This document shows, one piece after another, positions 1 to 6,998 of a stretch of DNA of 17,028 nucleotides. The position numbers were made by a program, and so were the translations under genes. The notes under the pieces are model-generated. The model was given only the letters and a program-made list of their open reading frames with translations, was not told the DNA's origin and ran no database searches. Positions within the stretch are counted from its first letter, which is position 1, and each line of letters begins with the position of its first letter. This DNA is from Bacteroidota bacterium (GTDB taxonomy: Bacteria > Bacteroidota > Bacteroidia > Bacteroidales > VadinHA17): positions 1-17,028 of the forward strand of contig JAUVHQ010000016.1 of NCBI GenBank assembly GCA_030593185.1. Reading direction: 5' to 3'.

Positions 1-1
1 A

Positions 2-868
2 AACAAGTCTGAGAATGCAGTACTTGCCTTGTTTATAACTGCTTCCGGCGCTTTATTCAAAGTCGGTGAATTATCACAGGATAAAATGATTCAAAATTAT
101 GCAACAGCAAGCCAGATTGTGGATTATAAATTAAATAAGAAGCCAGAAAGTCCCGATTTCCAGAGATTGAAGGAAAGCATTGATCAAATTTTCTCGCAAA
201 GTGGAGCAGCAACTTGCGAAGCGTTAATTAAACTTTTTCAGCCAAAATATGATCAGAACCCGGAGGATAAAGAACTTCTGACTAAAATAGTTGTGTTTCT
301 TGCCGGTACTGGTTGCAAAGATTCTGATCTTTATTTCCATGCCAGCACATCACTTCATAAAATCGCACCCAGTGCCAAATCAGCTTACTTTCTTGCTGAA
401 ATGAATGTTGACCGGACTAATTATGAAAAGGCTTCTATGCTATATAAGCAAGCCATTGAACTTGAAACTGATTCAAGAGAAAAAGCAAGATACTATATGA
501 AGCTTGGCGATATAACTTATCATAAATTAGGAAACAATTCTCTTTCCAGAACATTTGCAACAAGAGCAGCTGAACTGGACCCGGAATCAGGACATCCATA
601 CCTGCTTATTGGTGCAATATACGCCGGCAGCGAACCATGTGGTGATGACGATATTGCTAAGAAAGCGCTCTACTGGATTGCTGTTGATCAATTCGCGAAA
701 GCTAAGCAGGTTGATAATGAACTTGCTGATATTGCGAATAAAAGTATAATTTCATATTCACAACATTTCCCCGATACTGAAACCGTATTTTTTCATGGAT
801 TGAAAGAAGGCGATCGCTATATTGTGGGTTGCTGGATCAATGAAACAACTATTATCAGAACCAGATAA
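2..868 (+). CDS. TPR-repeat protein, 5' end cut off by the window
   Basis: The reading frame is open from the first bases of the window, so the gene begins upstream. A TTG at 29 is an internal leucine codon and not a convincing start. About 288 residues are visible, ending in TAA at 866-868. Helical repeats of TPR character are seen around visible residues 120-200, for example the stretches with YEKASMLYKQAIELE and LSRTFATRAAELDPESGHPY, the latter with the Pro typical of the end of a TPR helix pair. The C-terminus (YIVGCWINETT) resembles, from memory, the end of TPR proteins that sit just before lptC in other Bacteroidota. TPR proteins are scaffolds for protein contacts; the partner is unknown. 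It is followed closely by lptC in the same direction, which suggests an envelope role, but this is inference from context only. No catalytic motif is visible. Confidence 0.8.
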   Translation, partial: NKSENAVLALFITASGALFKVGELSQDKMIQNYATASQIVDYKLNKKPESPDFQRLKESIDQIFSQSGAATCEALIKLFQPKYDQNPEDKELLTKIVVFLAGTGCKDSDLYFHASTSLHKIAPSAKSAYFLAEMNVDRTNYEKASMLYKQAIELETDSREKARYYMKLGDITYHKLGNNSLSRTFATRAAELDPESGHPYLLIGAIYAGSEPCGDDDIAKKALYWIAVDQFAKAKQVDNELADIANKSIISYSQHFPDTETVFFHGLKEGDRYIVGCWINETTIIRTR

Positions 869-875
869 GAAACAC

Positions 876-1442
876 ATGGATTTTTGGGATATTTTCCCGA
901 AAAGATCTTTTATCATAAGCATTGCACTTGCCGTTGCAATGCTTATGTCATGTAGGAACGATATTGAAGTTATTAGTTCGCTTACCAATATCGATAACTT
1001 ACCTTCGCAAACTATTGTCAACCTTGAAACCATTTATACCGATTCAGCAAAAATACAACTGAGAGTAAAATCAAAGCTTGTAAAAAGTTTTAATCAGGCA
1101 GAGAATCCGTATCTGGAATTCCCTAAAGGGCTGGAGGTTTTTTTCTATGATGAAAACGAGAAAATTGAATCACAGTTATCAGCCAGATACGCGATCTATC
1201 ATGAAGCAGATGAACTCTGGGAAGCAAAGGACAGTGTAGTTGTTATTAATGCTAATGGCGAAATTTTGAATACTGAACAATTATTCTGGGATGAAAATAA
1301 AAAATTGATCTATACAAATAAATTTGTTTCAATTACTACAGCTAATGAAATTATTTATGGCGATGGTATGGAGGCAAATGAAAATTTTACTAATTGGAAA
1401 ATAATGAAACCCCGAGGCACTTTTTATATAGAAAATGAATAG
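876..1442 (+). CDS. lptC: LPS export periplasmic protein LptC, lipoprotein form
   Basis: The product is 188 residues from the ATG at 876. LptC takes lipopolysaccharide from the inner-membrane LptB2FG transporter and passes it to LptA. The sequence after residue 35 looks like the LptC/DUF1239 beta-jellyroll, with alternating polar and hydrophobic strands and phrases such as LEFPKGLEVFFYDENEKIES and LSARYAIYHEADELWEAKDS. The N-terminus has K9 and R10, a hydrophobic stretch 12-23, and Cys26 in the context LMSC, a lipobox-like cleavage site. Classical proteobacterial LptC instead keeps an uncleaved transmembrane anchor. I chose 876 because it starts 7 bp after the TPR stop and gives a compact signal peptide. 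An ATG at 840 and a TTG at 822 are in frame and would overlap the TPR gene; neither has a clear ribosome binding site. The stop overlaps the next start by 8 bp, suggesting translational coupling. Confidence 0.82.
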   Translation: MDFWDIFPKRSFIISIALAVAMLMSCRNDIEVISSLTNIDNLPSQTIVNLETIYTDSAKIQLRVKSKLVKSFNQAENPYLEFPKGLEVFFYDENEKIESQLSARYAIYHEADELWEAKDSVVVINANGEILNTEQLFWDENKKLIYTNKFVSITTANEIIYGDGMEANENFTNWKIMKPRGTFYIENE

Positions 1443-1626
1443 GAAAAAGTTAAGAATCCTGGAATTAGTATGGCTCACAGTTGCCATCCTTTGTGTGATA
1501 GCAGGTATCCATAGTATCGCCAACTCCGGCTTTTCTTCGGGTATGCTGTTTTTCTTAATAGCTTTGATCTCATTTGCGATGTATTTTTTCAGAAAAAATA
1601 TGAGACGAAAAAGTAAAGATAAATAA
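1435..1626 (+). CDS. Small two-helix membrane protein of unknown function
   Basis: This encodes 63 residues. Its ATG at 1435 overlaps the lptC stop codon region by 8 bp and it ends 15 bp before the next gene, so it sits tightly inside the operon. Two hydrophobic segments are visible, roughly residues 12-27 (VWLTVAILCVIAGIHS) and 36-52 (GMLFFLIALISFAMYFF). Basic residues lie at the start (NRKK) and a strongly basic tail at the end (RKNMRRKSKDK), so both termini are predicted to be cytoplasmic. No cysteine pair, catalytic motif or known family signature is recognised. The hydrophobic profile, tight spacing and phase with its neighbours argue that it is a real gene. Its place between LptC and a CNNM-type membrane protein suggests a helper role in the envelope, but that is only context. 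Confidence 0.72.
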   Translation: MNRKKLRILELVWLTVAILCVIAGIHSIANSGFSSGMLFFLIALISFAMYFFRKNMRRKSKDK

Positions 1627-1641
1627 TCAAGAAGGCGAGTA

Positions 1642-2910
1642 ATGTCCATCATTGTTACCATTATCATATCGGTTCTGTTCTCTGCATTTTTCTCGGGAAT
1701 GGAAATCGCGTATGTATCATCTAATAAACTCAAGATTGAATTGTACAGAAAAGAGGGTTCTTTCAATTCAAAAATTATTTCCCTGCTCTCCCGGTATCCC
1801 GGGCAATATATCGTTACAATGCTTATCGGCAACAATATTTCCCTGGTGATATATGGTATCTTTATGGCAATACTGCTTGAACCAGTGATATCTACACTAA
1901 CTGAGCTTGACATAAATATCCTCATCCTTCAAACAATTATCTCCACTCTCATAATTCTCCTAACTGCAGAGTTCCTTCCAAAAACTTTGTTCAGGATAAA
2001 TCCAAATTCTTTTTTAAAGATTTTTGCTATACCGGTATTACTGTTTTTCATAATTTTCTACCCTGTCAGTAAATTAACCATATATATATCCAACTTCATT
2101 TTGGGAACCTTTTTCAAAGTAAAGACAGGTGAGATGCAGGAAAATATTGTTTTTAGCAAGGTAGATATTGATAATCTGATGAATGAGAAAATGGCAGAAC
2201 AAAAAAACAATAAGAATGATACCCTTGATTTCAGAATCTTCCAGAATGCTCTTGATTTTTCTGATGTAAAACTCCGTGAATGTATGGTTCCCAGGACAGA
2301 GATAATAGCTGTTAAAAACGACAGTGAAATTGATGATCTTCAACAGAAATTTATTGATACAGGTTTATCAAAAATACTTGTTTTCAAGAAATCAATTGAT
2401 CGGATTATCGGGTATATCCATATGAAGGACCTGTTTAATAATCCTGATAATATTGAATCAAACATTATTGATATATCAATTGTACCAGAAACAATGCCGG
2501 CCAACAAGCTACTTGAAATGTTTGTTAAGGAAAAAAAGAACATCGCTGTGGTAGTTGATGAATTTGGAGGAACTTCAGGTATTGTGACAATTGAAGATAT
2601 CCTGGAGGAAATATTTGGAGAAATTGAAGACGAACATGATACTTTAAAACTCACCGAGCAAAAGATAAATGAGCACGAATACATATTTTCAGGCCGTCTT
2701 GAAGTCGACTATCTTAACGAAAAATACAACCTTAATCTACCCAAGCACGGTGAATATGAGACACTTGCCGGCTTAATACTACACTTCTACGAAAGTATAC
2801 CAAAACCTAAGGAACTTATCATAATTGAGTTATTTGAATTCAGAGTACTGGAAGTTAGTGAAACAAGGATAGAACTGGTAAAACTAACAATAACTAAGGC
2901 TATGAAGTGA
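1642..2910 (+). CDS. CNNM/CorC-HlyC family membrane protein with CBS pair ("hemolysin" family)
   Basis: The protein has 422 residues in the order typical of the family. A DUF21/CNNM membrane domain (about 1-190) has hydrophobic segments near 2-24, 54-80, 88-110 and 124-155, with the family motifs SGMEIAYVS (18-26), GNN (63-65) and AEFLPK (109-114). A pair of CBS domains (about 205-325) carries MVPRTEI at 215-221 and DEFGGTSGIVTIEDILEEI starting at 306. A C-terminal CorC_HlyC domain (about 335-415) follows. Characterised relatives act in magnesium or cobalt homeostasis, and the CBS pair of some relatives binds adenine nucleotides; the old name hemolysin C is misleading. AGAAGG at 1630-1635 is a good Shine-Dalgarno sequence, unusual in this window. 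The related gliding protein GldE shares this fold, but the neighbours here (lptC and ppiD) argue against that assignment. Confidence 0.88.
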   Translation: MSIIVTIIISVLFSAFFSGMEIAYVSSNKLKIELYRKEGSFNSKIISLLSRYPGQYIVTMLIGNNISLVIYGIFMAILLEPVISTLTELDINILILQTIISTLIILLTAEFLPKTLFRINPNSFLKIFAIPVLLFFIIFYPVSKLTIYISNFILGTFFKVKTGEMQENIVFSKVDIDNLMNEKMAEQKNNKNDTLDFRIFQNALDFSDVKLRECMVPRTEIIAVKNDSEIDDLQQKFIDTGLSKILVFKKSIDRIIGYIHMKDLFNNPDNIESNIIDISIVPETMPANKLLEMFVKEKKNIAVVVDEFGGTSGIVTIEDILEEIFGEIEDEHDTLKLTEQKINEHEYIFSGRLEVDYLNEKYNLNLPKHGEYETLAGLILHFYESIPKPKELIIIELFEFRVLEVSETRIELVKLTITKAMK

Positions 2911-2940
2911 GGTGTTATGTGTGGTGATGAGGTAATGAAA

Positions 2941-2980
2941 AGTTTATAAGTTGAGGAGTTTATAAGTTTAGAAGTTAAAA
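2941..2980 (+). repeat. Left arm: five tandem 8-bp units beginning AGTT
   Basis: The 40 bases divide exactly into five 8-bp units that all begin with AGTT: AGTTTATA, AGTTGAGG, AGTTTATA, AGTTTAGA and AGTTAAAA. The array starts 30 bp after the stop of the CBS-domain gene. It is mirrored by a second array in the opposite orientation at 3081-3120. I read it as a degenerate tandem repeat; whether it folds in RNA or is a genome-wide dispersed repeat is not visible from one copy. Confidence 0.75.
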
Positions 2981-3080
2981 ATTGCATTGTAGTGTTTTTA
3001 AGCTTCAAACTTCACAATTTGTACTTGAGGTAACGGGTAATGAGCTCCAAATTTCTAATTTCTTTTTACTATTTAGTCTT

Positions 3081-3120
3081 TCTTTACAAATAAACTCATC
3101 AACAAATAAACAAATAAACT
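3081..3120 (-). repeat. Right arm: five 8-bp units, inverted relative to the left arm
   Basis: Read on the minus strand from 3120 to 3081, the units are AGTTTATT, TGTTTATT, TGTTGATG, AGTTTATT and TGTAAAGA. They share the 8-bp phase and core GTTTAT/GTTGA words of the left arm. The best match pairs 2949-2964 with 3089-3104 (13 of 16 positions). Exactly 100 bp separate the two arms. Confidence 0.7.
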
Positions 3121-3192
3121 TTCCCATTGTTACGAGCTTGTGTGAACAGCATTTTTTCTTTATTCAATGTCAAAAGAAACACTATTTTTTTT

Positions 3193-3200
3193 TATATTTG
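3193..3200 (+). promoter_or_regulatory. Candidate Bacteroidota -7 promoter box for ppiD
   Basis: TATATTTG matches the Bacteroidota -7 consensus TAnnTTTG exactly and lies 40 bp before the ATG of ppiD, giving a predicted leader of about 30-35 bases. There is no clear TTTG -33 element at the expected distance of about 20 bp upstream; that region is CAATGTCAAAAG. The call rests on the -7 match, its position, and the repeat-filled gap that separates ppiD from the upstream operon. Confidence 0.5.
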
Positions 3201-3240
3201 CTGCCTGAATTTTTACATAAATAAAAATATTAAATAACTT

Positions 3241-5352
3241 ATGTCAACATTACAAACCTTACGTGACAAAGCGGGAGTTCTTGTAGCAATTATTATTGGA
3301 TTGGCACTTTTAGCCTTTGTTTTAAGTGATTTTATTGGAAAAGGAACCGGAGGGAGATCGAAAAAATATTTTGAAATAGCAGAAATTGACGGAAAATCTA
3401 TTACTTACCAGGACTTTGAGAAAAAAATAAATAAACTTACAGAGATCTATAAATTATCCGGCAACGGGATTATCGATGAAAGTACCTCGGAAAACATCAG
3501 GGAGCAAAGCTGGCAACAGCTAATCCGCGAAAATATTCTGGATAATGAATATAAGGAACTGGGACTGGGTGTATGTAATGATGAGTTATTTGACCTGATA
3601 CAAGGAAACAACCCTCATCTTTTTATCAGACAAATGTTTACTGATCCGCAAACAGGAAGAATGAATAAGCCGGCACTGATAAATTTCCTTAAAAATATGG
3701 ATAATGATCCAACCCAGAAAGCTTACTGGTTATTCATGGAAGACGAAATTCTAAATGACAGGTATTCTACAAAGTATACAAACCTTGTTCGCAAAGGGTT
3801 ATATCCCACACGTAATCAAGCTGCAATTGAATTTCATGAGTCAAACAAAAAGGTTGATTTTAATTATCTTGTTGAACGATTTAATACTATATCTGATAGC
3901 GCAGTAACAGTAAATTCAAAAGACCTTGAAAAATATTACAAGGAACATAAAGATGATTACAAACAATCGCCTGCAAGGACTATTGAATATGTTATATTCA
4001 GTGTAGAGCCGTCTGAAGCAGATATTTCTGAAAGTGAAAAGTGGATCAATGGTATCAAATCTGAGTTTGAAGAAGCTGAAGACGTGAAAGAATTTGTTAA
4101 CCTTACAGCTGACACACGGTTTGAGGATATTAACCATACCCTGGATGAATTCCCGGAAATTATCAGGGGGTTTGTTGATACTGCTGAATTAGGAGAAGTT
4201 TACGGACCATATTTTGAAAATGAAACTTACAAGCTGACAAAAATAGCTGAGATAAATTACCTGCCTGATTCTGTACATGCACGTCATATACTTATATCTG
4301 CCGGTCAGAACAGAAGCTTTAGTAAAGCGGAATCTACTGCAGACAGTTTGAAAACACTGATCGGGAACGGCACTAATTTTGACATGATTGCAATAACTTT
4401 TTCCGACGATCAGGGGTCAGCCCAACTTGGTGGTGATCTCGGATGGTTCAGTGAAGGACAAATGGTTAAACCTTTTAATGATGCATGTTTTCAAGGAAAA
4501 ACTGGTGATTTGACCATAGTTGAAACCCAATTTGGTTTTCACATTATTGAAATACTTGATCAAGGTAGTGCTGTAAAAAAATTCAAAGTAGGAATAGTAG
4601 ACAGAAAACTGGAACCAAGCTCAACTACTTATCAGAACGTTTATGCTGAAGCAAGTCGTTTTGCAGGTATGAACAACACATACGAGAAATTCAATGAAAC
4701 TATTACCGGTGAAGGTTATGATAAACGAACAGCTAACGATTTAAAGCCCACAGATAAAGAAATTCCCGGTCTTGAGTCACCAAGGTATCTTATACGGTCG
4801 GTTTTTGAAGGCAAGGAAAATGAGATTATTCTCGATTTTAATGAGCAGGCTGTTTTTGAATTGGGTGATCATTTCGTAATTGCATATCTATCCGATGTAA
4901 AAAATGAGGGATATTCTAAGCTTGAAGATGTTGAATCAGATATCCGCCTTAATGTTATGAAGGAGAAAAAAGCTTTGAAAATAATAGAAAATATTAAAGC
5001 CAGGATGGGTGAAACAGAAACCATTGAGGAACTTGGAACAAACCTTGGGGTAAATATTGAAACTGCAACAGGAATTTCTTTCAATTCATTTTCAGTTCCC
5101 GGAGCCGGTATAGAACCACAGGTAATTGCCACCGCAGTTAATAGTGATCAAGGTATACTTACCGGACCTATTAAGGGAAATAACGGAGTATATGTTATTA
5201 CTGTCACAAATATTACAAATCCGGAAGAGACTGACCTTACTGCAATATTAAGCCGTTTAAAAAACACCTATAATTCCAGAGCCAGTTATGAAGCTTTTGA
5301 AGCATTAAAAGAAAGTGCCAATATAGTAGACAGCAGGTCTAAGTTTTATTAA
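3241..5352 (+). CDS. ppiD: Membrane-anchored peptidyl-prolyl isomerase, PpiD/SurA type
   Basis: The protein has 703 residues. It begins with a short cytoplasmic stretch and one transmembrane helix (about 11-31, VLVAIIIGLALLAFVLSDF), so the rest is periplasmic. A SurA_N-like chaperone region follows (about 45-240), then one parvulin-type rotamase domain (about 342-440). The rotamase domain shows HARHIL at 346-351, the GGDLGWF core, and FGFHIIEI starting at 431. The long C-terminal part lacks a second clear rotamase core. PpiD assists folding of secreted and outer-membrane proteins near the Sec translocon. It has its own likely promoter (TATATTTG at 3193) but no strong ribosome binding site. 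It is the last plus-strand gene and converges on ftsZ. It is longer than E. coli PpiD (623 residues), which is usual for this phylum as I recall it. Confidence 0.88.
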   Translation: MSTLQTLRDKAGVLVAIIIGLALLAFVLSDFIGKGTGGRSKKYFEIAEIDGKSITYQDFEKKINKLTEIYKLSGNGIIDESTSENIREQSWQQLIRENILDNEYKELGLGVCNDELFDLIQGNNPHLFIRQMFTDPQTGRMNKPALINFLKNMDNDPTQKAYWLFMEDEILNDRYSTKYTNLVRKGLYPTRNQAAIEFHESNKKVDFNYLVERFNTISDSAVTVNSKDLEKYYKEHKDDYKQSPARTIEYVIFSVEPSEADISESEKWINGIKSEFEEAEDVKEFVNLTADTRFEDINHTLDEFPEIIRGFVDTAELGEVYGPYFENETYKLTKIAEINYLPDSVHARHILISAGQNRSFSKAESTADSLKTLIGNGTNFDMIAITFSDDQGSAQLGGDLGWFSEGQMVKPFNDACFQGKTGDLTIVETQFGFHIIEILDQGSAVKKFKVGIVDRKLEPSSTTYQNVYAEASRFAGMNNTYEKFNETITGEGYDKRTANDLKPTDKEIPGLESPRYLIRSVFEGKENEIILDFNEQAVFELGDHFVIAYLSDVKNEGYSKLEDVESDIRLNVMKEKKALKIIENIKARMGETETIEELGTNLGVNIETATGISFNSFSVPGAGIEPQVIATAVNSDQGILTGPIKGNNGVYVITVTNITNPEETDLTAILSRLKNTYNSRASYEAFEALKESANIVDSRSKFY

Positions 5353-5392
5353 AATAAGAATAAACATGTGGGGCTGGGTATTATGATGAGGT

Positions 5393-5409
5393 GAAGAAAG
5401 CTTTTCTTC
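5393..5409. terminator. Weak hairpin in the convergent ppiD/ftsZ spacer
   Basis: GAAGAAA-GCT-TTTCTTC can form a 7-bp stem with a 3-base loop, 7 bases beyond the ftsZ stop and 41 bases beyond the ppiD stop. It lies where a shared terminator would be expected in a 63-bp convergent gap. The stem is AT-rich and no T-run follows on the minus strand, so termination efficiency is doubtful. Confidence 0.25.
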
Positions 5410-5415
5410 TAGTCT

Positions 5416-6912
5416 TTAATCAACATTATCATGCAGGTATGAATTATCATCTCTCAGTATTGATTTTTTCTTTGTCTTATCCTCATTATCCTCCTCATCA
5501 CCAAGAGAATATCTTGAAACTTTAGATTTAGATGAATAAACATCATTCTTTATATTAATATTTCTTCTTATATAAGCAGGTTCATCTTCAAGTTCGTCAA
5601 TATTATCTTTAATATCCTGATTTTTAAGACCTTTTTCTTTTATTATAGAATGCGTCTCTTTTATTTTCCTAATCCGTTCAGCATTTTTTTCAGAATTGAT
5701 TGATTGGTTTAGCGGGTTATGATCCGGGTTTTTATTCACATCTGCCGGCTTTTCATCTTCCCCACGCATATTGAAATTAATTGTACGTTGATTATTATTA
5801 TATTCATCAACACGGTAAGTACCAAGATCTTTATCTTTAATTTCAAAAATAGTATCCTGCCATTTTCTCTCATCCGATGAATTTTCAGACAACGTTACAC
5901 TTTTCCTGGATCTGCTTTTTACATACAATTCAGGGATACTGTTAGCCTCAAAACCGGTAGCTATTATTGTAACAACTACTTTTGCTTCAAGTGATTCATC
6001 AACACTTGTTCCCCATATTAATTGAACATCCTCCGCTGCCAGTTCATTTAAATAATCGGTTATTTCGCCTACTTCATCCATACTTATTTCATCAAACCCG
6101 GATGAAATGTTGAGCAAAATACTTTTTGCACCGGTAATATCATTCGAATTAAGCAAGGGTGATGTTACTGCTTGTTCAATTGCTTTCAAGGCCCTTCCTT
6201 CACCTTCAGCTACACCGGTACCCATTATTGCCACACCCGAATTAGTCATTACTGTCTGGACATCGGCAAAATCAACATTTATGTAACCATGAACTGTAAT
6301 TATTTCAGCTATTCCTTTAGCGGCAATAGTAAGCACATTATCAGCGTGCCCGAATGCTTCAGACAACTTAAGATCTCCAAATATTTCCCTGAGTTTCTCA
6401 TTATTAATTACCAGGAGCGAATCGACATATTGACTTAATTCATTAATACCTTCTATAGCCTGATTAATTCTTTTCTGTCCTTCAAATTTAAAAGGGATTG
6501 TAACAATGGCAACTGCAAGAATACCTGCTTCGCGGGTTGCTTTTGCGATTACCGGTGCAGCCCCCGTTCCTGTTCCTCCGCCCATTCCGGCTGTCAGGAA
6601 AACCATTTTTGTATTGCTCGAAATTGCATTTATTATATCATCCATGTTTTCCAGAGCAGCCTGTTTACCTATTTCAGGGATATTTCCTGCTCCTCTTCCT
6701 TCAGTAAGAGATTCACCAATTTGAATTTTCACAGGAACCGGACTGGTATTCAATGCTTGTGCATCTGTATTACATACCACAAAATTAACATCCTTTATGC
6801 CTTTTTGGTACATATAATTTACCGCATTACTCCCACCTCCACCAATACCCAGAACCTTTATAGTTGATGACTTTTCAACAGGCAGATCAAAGTTCATTAT
6901 TTCGTCAGTCAT
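5416..6912 (-). CDS. ftsZ: Cell division GTPase FtsZ
   Basis: FtsZ is the tubulin-like GTPase that forms the Z ring at midcell. From the ATG at 6912 the product has 498 residues and starts MTDEIMNFDLP. Visible motifs are GIGGGGSNAVN at 22-32, the tubulin signature GGGTGTGAAP at 111-120, and the T7-loop NVDFAD at 212-217 whose aspartates complete the active site of the next subunit. The conserved core ends near residue 320. A polar, charged linker of about 115 residues follows, then PAYIRRN at 445-451 and a second conserved-looking end, NSYLHDNVD. An in-frame ATG at 6990 would add 26 residues (MGYFDTASFW...), but that addition does not resemble FtsZ and uses leader sequence, so I rejected it. 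The 86-bp gap to ftsA is AT-rich with no clear Shine-Dalgarno sequence. At 498 residues it is much longer than E. coli FtsZ (383), because of the tail. Confidence 0.97.
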   Translation of the reverse strand: MTDEIMNFDLPVEKSSTIKVLGIGGGGSNAVNYMYQKGIKDVNFVVCNTDAQALNTSPVPVKIQIGESLTEGRGAGNIPEIGKQAALENMDDIINAISSNTKMVFLTAGMGGGTGTGAAPVIAKATREAGILAVAIVTIPFKFEGQKRINQAIEGINELSQYVDSLLVINNEKLREIFGDLKLSEAFGHADNVLTIAAKGIAEIITVHGYINVDFADVQTVMTNSGVAIMGTGVAEGEGRALKAIEQAVTSPLLNSNDITGAKSILLNISSGFDEISMDEVGEITDYLNELAAEDVQLIWGTSVDESLEAKVVVTIIATGFEANSIPELYVKSRSRKSVTLSENSSDERKWQDTIFEIKDKDLGTYRVDEYNNNQRTINFNMRGEDEKPADVNKNPDHNPLNQSINSEKNAERIRKIKETHSIIKEKGLKNQDIKDNIDELEDEPAYIRRNINIKNDVYSSKSKVSRYSLGDEEDNEDKTKKKSILRDDNSYLHDNVD

Positions 6913-6998
6913 GGCTATTATTTTTAATTTTAAATAAATACATACTAAATCACAATTTTTCCAAAAGGAAGCTGTATCAAAATAACCCAAACTGTTTG

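Larger units (their letters stand above)
2911..3240. other. 330-bp non-coding stretch with simple repeats and a promoter
   Basis: No convincing gene is present. Short open frames here have no sensible start or protein character. The stretch holds two 40-bp arms made of 8-bp units in inverted orientation (2941-2980 and 3081-3120). Between them is a low-complexity middle with loosely repeated CTTCAAA/CTTCACA and ATTTCTA/ATTTCTT words (about 3001-3070). An AT-rich leader with a TATATTTG box lies just before the next gene. No T-run terminator is evident after the upstream gene. Confidence 0.7.

Noticed and set aside
1642..2910. Identification of the CBS-domain protein as gliding protein GldE
   Set aside because: The domain order fits, but gldE normally sits by gldD, while this copy lies between lptC and ppiD.
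2982..3224. 80-codon open frame in the repeat-rich gap
   Set aside because: The frame is made of simple repeats, lacks a proper start, is rich in Phe, Leu and Ser from AT-rich sequence, and would run over the promoter of ppiD.
6172..6724. Open frames on the plus strand opposite ftsZ
   Set aside because: They are shadows of the conserved FtsZ core, with no family resemblance and no start signals.
6913..6990. In-frame extension of FtsZ by 26 residues from an ATG at 6990
   Set aside because: The added residues (MGYFDTASFW...) do not look like FtsZ, whereas MTDEIMNFDLP from 6912 looks like the usual N-terminus; the extension is AT-rich leader.
6974..6990. TTATTTTG on the minus strand as a possible -7 box for ftsZ
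   Set aside because: It deviates from TAnnTTTG and no TTTG lies about 20 bp upstream, so I did not list it as a promoter.
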